A model generated the notes under the pieces. It was given only the letters and a program-made list of their open reading frames with translations, was not told the DNA's origin and did no database searches. Source: Malachius bipustulatus (taxonomy: Eukaryota > Arthropoda > Insecta > Coleoptera > Melyridae). Taken from it: DNA of 64,000 nt. Positions within the stretch are counted from its first letter, which is position 1, and the number at the start of each line of letters is the position of its first letter. Positions 52,146-61,708 of the stretch are shown piece by piece. Location of the stretch: assembly GCA_910589415.1 (NCBI GenBank), contig OU342630.1, positions 21,981,867 to 22,045,866 of the forward strand, in the 5' to 3' direction. Made by a program: the position numbers and the translations under genes.

Positions 52146-52710
52146 TGCCTGCGGGGTGTGTTGGTGGTGCGCTCCTGGTGCTTCGGACTTGGGTCGTCCA
52201 CTAGGGTTCCTCCTTTTTATTGTATATTTATTCTTTATATATTTTTAATTGTGTATTTTATGAATTTTATTGACTCACTGTGTTTCAGATTAACTGCACC
52301 TGCTGTACCTTTTATCTATACAATGTATATATCCGGCATTTTATAGTTATTTATTTATTTTTATATTTTAGCTTAATAAAGAAAACCCACGACCCTCTAC
52401 ATCGTTAAAAATAACTAATGCTGTGATATTAATAATTGTGATATGTACTTAACTCTGTGATATATTTTTTAACATCTTTCATCTAGCTTTACTGTTTTTA
52501 ATTATATGTCTTTTTAATATTTTAACTGTAATGTTTTTTATTCTATGTACTTTTATATCATATTTATATGCTAGAGACTAGGCTAGGTGAAGTATTTGAG
52601 TGTGTGATAGTAACTAATAAGATTGTAATAACATCCCCCTTATGGGCCCAATATTATTGTTAATTATTATTTAAGGATTCTATGTATGCAGTATCTGCTA
52701 ATAAAGGTTA
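52146..52710 (+). other. E11 3' UTR (C type)
   Basis: CCC (52637-52639) / GGG (52644-52646), GCAG/CTGC hairpin 52688-52698, and AATAAA at 52700-52705. Confidence 0.85.
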
Positions 52711-52858
52711 ATCTGTTCTTATCAGCTTAATATCTGATACGCCCCACATGTGGGGCCAGTATATTAATCTTGTTTTTGGAACTGGACAGAGGCTCGGGGC
52801 TTGCTCCACCTCCGTCACGGGTCGGCCCGGTATTGCAGTACCGCCGGGATTGGCCCAC
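52711..52858 (+). ncRNA. U2: U2 snRNA 3' fragment 12 (partial)
   Basis: 148 bp with A at nt 70. Confidence 0.93.
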
Positions 52859-53050
52859 TTTAAACACCATCAAACAAAAGTGACGTCTTATATTAATAAC
52901 ACCGTCCAGTTCCTAAAAGAGAAGCGATTTCACAAGTGCGAGTGAAGATTACTGTAACTCCAAGACAAAATCCGGAGTTTCAGTGAAGTGACAACTGACA
53001 GCCCAGACCGGCGACTACACCGTACACCGTACACCCGGCGCCGCGACGAG
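52859..53050 (+). promoter_or_regulatory. E12 leader with antisense-U2 blocks and hairpin
   Basis: GTCCAGTTCC (52904-52913), GAGAAGCGAT (52919-52928), and hairpin CTGTAACTCC (52952-52961) / GGAGTTTCAG (52974-52983). Confidence 0.7.
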
Positions 53051-56000
53051 ATGAGCGACGACGAGGATGAAGAATACCTGACCGGGGCCGGCAGCGACGG
53101 GGACGGCAGCGGAGCGGAGACATCGCCGGAGATAGCAAGGTACGTGCTCGACTTCCCACTACAAGACGGCTTCCAGTGCCAGGTTTGCATGCCGGTAACT
53201 CGAACTTATCGTCGCCACGGCGATTTATCAAAGCACGTCAGACGTTATCACCTACAAACGATTATATTCCGATGCCGTGGCTGTAAATTGAATTTCGAAA
53301 CCGTGAAGGCATGCAAACAACACCAACAGAAAACAACGACATGTAAAAATCTCCGAGCCCCTCCGTTGCCCTCGCCACCACCAATACCACCCGGAGCTCT
53401 CCGTATGCAGAGGCCTGCATACAATCGCCGTAGGCCCGCCGCACCCGTGCCGGAGCACGTGAATGATCCTGCCACCACGTCCCGGCCCCCGTCGCCAGTT
53501 GGTGCCCCGCGGGACGGCGCGGTGCTTGTCGAGCCGCCGGCCGCGCTGCCGGTCACGGCCGGAGAGGAACCTGCCACACCCATAGAGATGACCTTACCGA
53601 CCTTGATCGTGACGACGGCCATGGTGCACACAGTTGCCTCCCAACGACCACCTCAACATCCTAGGGAACCTGACGCACTACCAGGGCCTAGTCTTCGACC
53701 TCGGCGAATGATGGTGACAGACCAGGACGCCATCACGGTGAACCCGCCCCCCAGTCCACCCGGGAGCCCTGATCGACCTGCCTTTCCACCGCGGCCTCGG
53801 CGCCGACCTGGCAACACTGCAGCAGCCGTGGACACCATCACCATGGCCGAATCCCCCCCAACATCACGGGAGGCGGCTGCCACCATCTCGCCGCCGCCTG
53901 GCCTCCGAGAAGACCCTGTGGAGCCTTCCCTTCCGGGCACCGCTGCGCCGCCCCCTGACCCTCGGATCGACCCCGTTGAGCCAACCCTACTTGCTGGCGG
54001 GGACACTGCTCCAGAGGAAAACGCCAACCAGAGGCGGTGGATACCCCGCTTCCTGCAGGTGAGCGGCGTCGAAGAGCTCGAGGCCGCCCTGGAGGAGCTG
54101 ACTGACAGCATCAGGGAAGTGGCGCGGCGTCGCGGAGAGCGGCAGAGAGGCGGGGGGCCTTCACAACGGTATCAGCCCCCGCCACAGCGACAGGGACCCC
54201 CGCCACCACCGAGGGAACAACATCGCCCCGCGCCGCCGGCGAGACGCCAACAACGCCGGCGGGGCCCTCGCTACGACGCCCAGGCGGCGTCTAGAATTCA
54301 AAAAATCTACCGCCAGGACCGACAGCGAGCATTCAGGGAAGTGGTGGGGAATAATTCCCCTTTTTGTGAAATTGATAGGGATGTAATTCATGATTATTTT
54401 TCCAGGGTTTACAGCTGTCAGGAGCGGGCCACTACCACGATTCCGGGGGACGTCCCCGCGCCCGAGCCCACCCCCGAAGACGACCGCGACCCACTCTCCA
54501 CCCCCTTTACACCCGACGAGGTCTGGGCGCGTCTGCGGAATTGCAGCAACAATGCGCCCGGCCCGGACGAAATTAGATACGGCTCGTGGAGGTACTTCGA
54601 CCCCGGTGCAAGGATTCTCAGCGCCGTGTTCAACACGGTGCGACGCCTTGCACACGTCCCGAAAAAATGGGGGGAGTCGAGGACCGTCCTTATACATAAA
54701 AAGGGCGACCGCGAGTCCGTTGATAACTGGCGCCCCATAGCGCTGAGCAATACCATTGCCAAGCTCTATGCCTCGGTGCTGGCGCGCCGCCTGGGAGAGT
54801 GGGCCGAAAGAAACCACCTCGTCTCGGACGCCCAGAAAGGCTTTATGCCCGTCGATGGGTGCTCCGAGCATAACTTCGTCCTTCAGAGCGCTATCGTTGA
54901 GGCGAAGCGGTCAAGGAAATCATGCTGCATCGCCTGGCTGGACCTGTCCAACGCCTTTGGGTCCGTCCCCCACTCCACCATTTTCGAGACCCTATCCTGG
55001 GCCGGTCTCGCCCCAGCATCCGTTAATATCATACGGAGGCTTTATGAGGGGACTACGACGGCGAGAAGATGCAGCACGGGGTTCACGAACCCCATTCCCA
55101 TTCGGGCAGGAGTGAGACAGGGCTGCCCACTGTCACCCATTATCTTCAATCTGACCCTGGAGCCGCTACTGCGCACCATCCAGTCCCTTGACTTGGGTAG
55201 CCCAGTCGCCTCCGAACGGTTCGGGGTCTTGGCATACGCTGACGACCTGGCTCTCCTGTCCCGATCACCCCAACAGCTACAGACCGCTCTGGATGTCGCC
55301 CACCGACTGGCCACTGCAGCCGGACTAAAATTCAATGCGAGCAAGTGTGCGACCCTACATGTCGACGGCGCAAACAGAGATGCGGCGCCCTCACAATTCT
55401 ACATATCCGGGACTCAGTTAAGAGCCCTGGATCGGGAGGGCGCCTATGAACACCTGGGAATACCTACCGGGCTCTACACTGCCCACTCGGCCTTGGGGGC
55501 CATAGATAAGATGTCTGCCTGGACCAGCAGAGTCGATCAATCTCTCCTGGCTCCATGGCAGAAATTTGACGCCGTGAACACATTTATACTCCCGACGGTA
55601 TCCCTTCATCTCCGAAACGGCGTCGTCCCCAAGGCAAATTTAAATAACTTTGATAAAGAACTTAAGCGCTGCGGGAAGAGGTGGTTAAGCCTGCCCCAAC
55701 GCGCAAGTGTAGAGCCCCTTTACATGGACTGCCGAACCGGGGGCATGGGTCTCATGCCCCTCGGACAGCTCGCTGACATCTGTGCCGTCGCGCATGGCCA
55801 TGCTTTGCTCGCGTCTCCCAATCTAGGGGAACTGTGCCGGCGCATGCTCCTGGGCGTCGTGTCGAGGAGGATACGACGACCGGCTGGGCCGGGCGACGTG
55901 GCCAAATATTTAAATGGGGAGATGGGCGGTGTATTCGCTAATGAGACAACGGACCCGACGAACACCTGGTCCCGGCTCAGGGTCTCCACCAAGCGCCTGA

Positions 56001-56869
56001 AAACCAAAATGGGCCTTGGTTGGGTGGCGACCGAGAGGGGCGACGTTCAATTACATCTGGACGAGTCCCCCCTAAAGACCGGTAGCGTCGAGACCGCATT
56101 GAGGGCTGCGCTCCGGGAATTTCACCGGCAGCGGCTCTTGGACAAGCCTGACCAGGGCAAGGTGTACAGCGTTACTAGCGCCACCACTCCGCCGAACCAC
56201 TTCATGCGGGGTGGCGCATTCACACGCTTTGCCGACTGGCGGTTTGTCCATCGCGCTCGTCTCGGCTGCGTGCCGCTTAATAGCGTGGCCAAGCGCTATC
56301 GTCACCAGCGCTCTGGCCATAGCGATAAATGCAGACGCTGCGGCTACGCCCAGGAGACCCTGCCCCACGTCTTATGCCACTGCCCTCCCCACTTGCGAGC
56401 CGCCACCCTACGCCATGACAACATCCTGCGAAGGCTGACCACGGCCATGCGGGTCCCTGCCAGAGCCGAAGTCAGGGTCAACCAGACCGTGCCCGGTTGC
56501 GGAGAAAACCTCCGACCCGACCTGGTGGTTCTGGACCCTGACGAAAAGCAAGCGCTGTTGATCGACGTTACTGTTCCCTTCGAGAACCGGTACGCTGCAT
56601 TTATTGCAGCTCGCCGGGAGAAGAGGGACAAGTACGCCGGGATCGCGGAACATCTGCGAACCCAGGGCTACCAAGTATTTCTCGATGCCTTCATCGTCGG
56701 TGCCCTGGGAGGCTGGGACCCTGCAAATGACCTGGTGCTCAGCAAACTGAAAATAGGGTGGCGCTATTCCAGGCTTATGAAAAAGTTAATGGCTTCAGAC
56801 ACCATCCGATGGAGCCGCGACATCTATGTCGAACACGTCACTGGCCACCGGCAATACCAGGAGTCGTGA
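53051..56869 (+). CDS. Zinc-finger / RT / RLE protein, intact (subfamily C)
   Basis: A 1272-aa protein from ATG 53051 with the same domain positions as E11. I see five amino-acid differences from E11: GSDGDG for GSDEDG, KACKQH for KASKQH, TARRCS for TAIRCS before motif B, VSLHLR for VSFHLR, and LDESPL for LNESPL. None touches the YADD box, zinc ligands or RLE acidic residues. Finger 2 has the consensus KAC. The Arg in TARRC replaces an Ile that is otherwise constant in this window and may affect RT. Confidence 0.92.
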   Translation: MSDDEDEEYLTGAGSDGDGSGAETSPEIARYVLDFPLQDGFQCQVCMPVTRTYRRHGDLSKHVRRYHLQTIIFRCRGCKLNFETVKACKQHQQKTTTCKNLRAPPLPSPPPIPPGALRMQRPAYNRRRPAAPVPEHVNDPATTSRPPSPVGAPRDGAVLVEPPAALPVTAGEEPATPIEMTLPTLIVTTAMVHTVASQRPPQHPREPDALPGPSLRPRRMMVTDQDAITVNPPPSPPGSPDRPAFPPRPRRRPGNTAAAVDTITMAESPPTSREAAATISPPPGLREDPVEPSLPGTAAPPPDPRIDPVEPTLLAGGDTAPEENANQRRWIPRFLQVSGVEELEAALEELTDSIREVARRRGERQRGGGPSQRYQPPPQRQGPPPPPREQHRPAPPARRQQRRRGPRYDAQAASRIQKIYRQDRQRAFREVVGNNSPFCEIDRDVIHDYFSRVYSCQERATTTIPGDVPAPEPTPEDDRDPLSTPFTPDEVWARLRNCSNNAPGPDEIRYGSWRYFDPGARILSAVFNTVRRLAHVPKKWGESRTVLIHKKGDRESVDNWRPIALSNTIAKLYASVLARRLGEWAERNHLVSDAQKGFMPVDGCSEHNFVLQSAIVEAKRSRKSCCIAWLDLSNAFGSVPHSTIFETLSWAGLAPASVNIIRRLYEGTTTARRCSTGFTNPIPIRAGVRQGCPLSPIIFNLTLEPLLRTIQSLDLGSPVASERFGVLAYADDLALLSRSPQQLQTALDVAHRLATAAGLKFNASKCATLHVDGANRDAAPSQFYISGTQLRALDREGAYEHLGIPTGLYTAHSALGAIDKMSAWTSRVDQSLLAPWQKFDAVNTFILPTVSLHLRNGVVPKANLNNFDKELKRCGKRWLSLPQRASVEPLYMDCRTGGMGLMPLGQLADICAVAHGHALLASPNLGELCRRMLLGVVSRRIRRPAGPGDVAKYLNGEMGGVFANETTDPTNTWSRLRVSTKRLKTKMGLGWVATERGDVQLHLDESPLKTGSVETALRAALREFHRQRLLDKPDQGKVYSVTSATTPPNHFMRGGAFTRFADWRFVHRARLGCVPLNSVAKRYRHQRSGHSDKCRRCGYAQETLPHVLCHCPPHLRAATLRHDNILRRLTTAMRVPARAEVRVNQTVPGCGENLRPDLVVLDPDEKQALLIDVTVPFENRYAAFIAARREKRDKYAGIAEHLRTQGYQVFLDAFIVGALGGWDPANDLVLSKLKIGWRYSRLMKKLMASDTIRWSRDIYVEHVTGHRQYQES

Positions 56870-57434
56870 TGCCTGCGGGGTGTGTTGGTGGTGCGCTCCT
56901 GGTGCTTCGGACTTGGGTCGTCCACTAGGGTTCCTCCTTTTTATTGTATATTTATTCTTTATATATTTTTAATTGTGTATTTTATGAATTTTATTGACTC
57001 ACTGTGTTTCAGATTAACTGCACCTGCTGTACCTTTTATCTATACAATGTATATATCCGGCATTTTATAGTTATTTATTTATTTTTATATTTTAGCTTAA
57101 TAAAGAAAACCCACGACCCTCTACATCGTTAAAAATAACTAATGCTGTGATATTAATAATTGTGATATGTACTTAACTCTGTGATATATTTTTTAACATC
57201 TTTCATCTAGCTTTACTGTTTTTAATTATATGTCTTTTTAATATTTTAACTGTAATGTTTTTTATTCTATGTACTTTTATATTATATTTATATGCTAGAG
57301 ACTAGGCTAGGTGAAGTATTTGAGTGTGTGATAGTAACTAATAAGATTGTAATAACATCCCCCTTATGGGCCCAATATTATTGTTAATTATTATTTAAGG
57401 ATTCTATGTATGCAGTATCTGCTAATAAAGGTTA
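56870..57434 (+). other. E12 3' UTR (C type)
   Basis: CCC (57361-57363) / GGG (57368-57370), GCAG/CTGC hairpin 57412-57422, and AATAAA at 57424-57429. Confidence 0.85.
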
Positions 57435-57464
57435 ATCTGTTCTTATCAGCTTAATATCTGATAC
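57435..57464 (+). ncRNA. U2: U2 snRNA fragment 13, 30-bp remnant
   Basis: Only the first 30 bp of the usual fragment are present, ending at GATAC right where stem-loop IIa would begin. The sequence then jumps into the ORF of E13. Confidence 0.9.
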
Positions 57465-60400
57465 TTCACCACTGACACCAGCCGAAGAGGGGCTGCCAAT
57501 CACGATAGTCACGGCGGCCGTCGTCCACCAGCGGCCAGAATCACCCCAGAGGCGGTGTCTCCGACCACGCGTTCCGGCCGGTGCGCCCCTCGACGACATG
57601 GCAGCCCCCGAGTCACCCGATGAAGCCCCCGCATCCCCCGACGCAGCATTCGGCACGCCACCCGACCATCTGGGTGGCCTCGCCTCGCCACTGGGACCAC
57701 GGCGACCACAACAGCTCTTCCCGGCCCAGCAGCCCGACCAGGATGTCATCACCGTGGTGCCCTCCCCCGCAACATCCTCCAGGGCGTCACCACCACCGTT
57801 CACCACGCCCCCCGCACCACCAAGGGAGGCCACTGCCCCCACCTCGCCGCCGGCTAGCCTCCGGAGCGACCTCGTGGAGCCTACCCTTTCTGCTCCAGAG
57901 GAAAACCTGCCGGAGGAGAACGCTGGTCAGCGACGATGGGTGCCACGCTTCCGGCAGCTCAATAATATCGAGGACTTCGAGACCGCCCTGGAGGAGCTGA
58001 TGAACACAGTCAGGGAGGCGGCGCGCGGTCGCGGAGATCGGCAGGGAGATGCACGGCGGCAGTCACAACAACAGCCGCCGCCGCCCCCACCACAACAGCA
58101 TCCCCGACCCCAACGAGAGCCGAACCACCGCGCGCCGCCGGCGAGAGACCAGCGACGTCGGCGAGCACCCCGCTACGACGCCCAGGCGGCGTCGAGAATC
58201 CAGAAAATGTACCGCCAGGATAGACCGCGCGCTTTTAGGGAGGTAGCGGAGGGTAACTCCCCATATTGTAATATCTCGGGCGGTCAATTGTATAATCATT
58301 TTTACAGGGTTTACAGCGGCGAGGGAGGAGTCGAGGAGCCAGTGATCTCCACCGATGTCCCGGCACCTCAGCCTGTCCCAGTCGACGACCGAGACCCCCT
58401 GTCTGCCCCATTTACTCCTGCCGAAGTCTGGGCCCGTCTGCGATTTTGCAGCAATAACGCCCCCGGCCCGGACGAAATCAGGTACGGAGTATGGAAGTTC
58501 GTGGATCCGGGAGCCAGGATCCGGGAGCCAGGATCCGGAGCTCCATCTACAACACCGTTCACCGACTGGGTCACATACCCAGACAGTGGGGCAGGTCGAA
58601 GACGGTGCTTATCTACAAGAAGGGCGATCGGAATGCCGTGGAGAACTGGCGACCGATCGCTCTCAGCAGCACCATCGCCAAGTTGTACGCCTCCGTACAG
58701 GCCCGTCGTTTGGGAGAGTGGGCCGACCGGCATGGCAGAATCTCTAAACACCAAAAGGGATTCATGCCTGTCGACGGCTGTGCGGAACACAACTTTATTC
58801 TGCAGGCGGCCATAACAGAGGCCAAACGAACGCGGAGGTCCTGCTACGTGGCGTGGCTGGACCTGACCAATGCGTTCGGATCGATCCTGCACAGCACCAT
58901 TTATCGGTCACTCTCCTGGGCCGGCTTGGCTCCCGCCTCCATCGAACTGGTGCGGAGGCTGTACACCAACAACACCACGGCGATACGGTGCAGGGAGGGA
59001 ACGACGGAGGAAATACCCATCCTATCTGGAGTCCGGCAGGGGTGCCCCCTCTCGCCGATCATCTTTAACCTGGCCCTTGAGCCGCTCCTGCGGGCGGTCC
59101 ACTCTTTGGATGTGGGCTGTCCCGTTGCATCGGAGCGTTTCGGCGTCTTGGCATACGCCGATGACCTTGCGCTTCTCGCCAGGACTCCAGAGGGCCTCCA
59201 GACGGCCTTGGACACGGCGTGCCGTCTGGCACGTGCGGCCGGCCTCCGTTTCAACCCCCGAAAATGTGCCACGCTCCATGTAGATGGGGTCCACAGGGAT
59301 GCCGCCCCAACCACGTTCCAATTGTCCGGGACGCAATTACGCGCCCTGGACCGGAACGGGGTCTACGACCATCTCGGCATCCCAACCGGCGTCCACACAG
59401 CCCCGTCGGCCTTGGGAGTTTTGGAGAAAATGTCTGCCTGGACGTCCAGGATTTATGAATCACTCCTGGCCCCCTGGCAGAAGTTCGACGCCGTTAACAC
59501 TTTCGTGTTACCTTCGGTGTCCTTTCATTTGCGTAACGGCGTCGTTCCCAAGGCCGCCCTCAACGACTTCGACAAGACCCTGAAGCGTTGTGGGAAACGG
59601 TGGCTGAGCCTCCCGCAGCGAGCGAGCGTCGAGCCGCTTTATATGTCCTGCCGTGCAGGGGGAATGGGCCTGACTCCGCTGGGCCAACTGGCGGACATAT
59701 GCGCTGTAGCGCACGGCCATTCCCTGCTCAGCTCGCCCCATCTGGGTGAGCTGTGCCGGCGGATGCTGCGGGGGGTGGTTAGTCGGAGAATCCGACGACC
59801 AGCGGAACCGAGAGATGTGGCCGGCTTCCTCAACGGGGAAATGAGTGGCGACTTCATGAACGAGACGACGGACCCCACCAACACCTGGTCCCGTCTCAGA
59901 GTCGCCACCAAAAAGCTTAAGACCAAGCTGGGCCTCGGATGGGTCGCAGCCGAGGGAGACGGAGTTCAGCTCCAGCTGAACGGGTCGCCGCTAAAGACCG
60001 GCGGCGTCGAGACCGCGCTAAGAGCTGCGCTGCGGGAGTTCTTCCGACAGCGACTCTTGGATAAGCCAGACCAGGGCAAAGTGTTTAGCGTTACCAGTGC
60101 CACCACTCCGCCAAACCATTTCATGCGGGGTGGCGCATTCACGCGCTTTGCTGACTGGCGGTTTATCCACCGCGCCCGTCTCGGCTGCGTCCCCCTTAAT
60201 AACGTGGCAAAGCGCTACCGACACCATCGCGCTGGCCACACCGAGGCCTGCAGGCGCTGCGGCTACGCACAGGAAACGTTGCCGCACGTCTTGTGCCATT
60301 GTCCCCCGAACTTTAGAGCCGCCACCCTACGCCATGACGCCATCCTCGGGCGCCTGAGCAAGGCTATGCGGGTCCCGGCCGGAGCGGAGGTCAGGGTCAA

Positions 60401-60797
60401 TCGGACCGTGCCGGGTTGCGGGGAAAATCTCCGACCCGACCTGGTGGTCCTCGACCCTGTCCAGAAGCAGGCCATAATCGTTGACGTTACTGTCCCCTTT
60501 GAAAACGGTTACGCTGCATTTATTGCGGCGCGCCGTGAAAAGCGGGACAAGTACGCAAACATCGCCGACCACCTGCGAACCCAGGGCTACCAAGTTCACC
60601 TCGATGCTTTCATCGTCGGTGCCCTGGGTGGTTGGGACCCCGCAAATGAGCTCGTGCTCACCCGGCTTGGAATCGGGTGGCGGTACTCGAAGTTAATGAG
60701 GAAGCTAATGGCCTCGGACACCATAAAGTGGAGCAGGGACATGTATGTGGAACATATCACTGGCCGACGACAATACCCGGAGCCGCAGGGGGTGTAG
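57465..60797 (+). pseudogene. RLE retrotransposon ORF, 5' truncated and frameshifted (subfamily B)
   Basis: Coding similarity starts within the Pro-rich linker (SPLTPAEEG), so both zinc fingers are gone. A 14-bp duplication, GGATCCGGGAGCCA at 58503-58516 and again at 58517-58530, shifts the frame early in RT, before motif A. The rest (motif A to RLE) is open in the second frame to TAG 60795-60797. A second change next to the duplication turns CTGAGC into CGGAGC. Two private changes are SILHST for SIPHST after motif A and SRIYES for SRIDES. The copy is very unlikely to be autonomous. Confidence 0.91.
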
Positions 60798-61336
60798 ACA
60801 CACGTTGGCCGCCCGAGACAAAGGGGGTGCCGATCTCTTTTTAAATTGTTGTGTAGTGTGATTTATTTGGTGCTGTAGTGTCTGTTTTATATTTTTTATA
60901 CTATTATATTATGATTCAGATTACCTGTTATATGTATCCAAACACCATTTTAATTTTATCACGCGCTTGTACTGATTGTTGTTATTTTATTTATACTTAT
61001 ACATTTTTATCTCTACACTTTTATATAATTTTAACCTGAACAACAGTGCTGTGATATTTATTTACTGAACTTTAATCTGTGATACTATTTATAACATCTT
61101 TACCTAGTCGTTTTAATTAAATGTCTTTATATTTTTAACTGTGCTGTGTTTTATGTATTTTAACTACTCTGTATATGTAATATTTTATTTTTTAGATTAG
61201 GCTAGGTAATCTATTAATTAAGTTCTGTGCAATATTTAAGTCTCACATGTAAATAACCACCCCATAGGGGCCAAATATTTGTATTTAATTAAGGATACTA
61301 TACTGTGTATGCAAAATAATTTGCTAATAAAGGTTA
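60798..61336 (+). other. E13 3' UTR (B2 type)
   Basis: CCCC (61260-61263) / GGGG (61267-61270), GCAAA/TTTGC hairpin 61311-61324, and AATAAA at 61326-61331. Confidence 0.85.
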
Positions 61337-61484
61337 ATCTGTTCTTATCAGCTTAATATCTGATACGCCCCACATGTGGGGCCAGTATATTAATCTTGTT
61401 TTTGGAACTGGACAGAGGCTCGGGGCTTGCTCCACCTCCGTCACGGGTCGGCCCGGTATTGCAGTACCGCCGGGATTGGCCCAC
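61337..61484 (+). ncRNA. U2: U2 snRNA 3' fragment 14 (partial)
   Basis: 148 bp with A at nt 70. Confidence 0.93.
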
Positions 61485-61708
61485 TTTTTACCAACAAACA
61501 AAAGTGACGTCTTATAATATTAACACCTTCCAGTTCCTAAAAGAGAAGCGATTTGAAGAAGTATACAACGGGCCAGAAACTCCACGACAAAATTCGGAGT
61601 TTCTGAATTTTCCATACCACGCCCCATAAGACGGACCAGCTGCACTTACCTGCAGACCTACGTGGACCTACCTACTTCACCAGTGACCAGTGCCAGCCAG
61701 CAATAACA
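61485..61708 (+). promoter_or_regulatory. E14 leader with antisense-U2 blocks and hairpin
   Basis: TCCAGTTCC (61529-61537, the leading G is T here), GAGAAGCGAT (61543-61552), and hairpin CAGAAACTCC (61574-61583) / GGAGTTTCTG (61596-61605). Confidence 0.68.

Larger units (their letters stand above)
48135..52710 (+). mobile_element. E11, subfamily C retrotransposon, full length
   Basis: Complete unit with intact ORF. With its U2 fragment the period is 4724 bp, exactly that of E12. Confidence 0.93.
52859..57434 (+). mobile_element. E12, subfamily C retrotransposon, full length
   Basis: Near-exact copy of E11, from leader to 3' UTR, with the same period. Confidence 0.93.
57465..61336 (+). mobile_element. 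E13, subfamily B2 retrotransposon, 5' truncated
   Basis: It lacks the leader and the first part of the ORF (fingers and start of the linker). It begins at the TTCACCACTGACACC point of the linker. The 3' UTR is B2 type and almost identical to that of E7. Confidence 0.92.
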
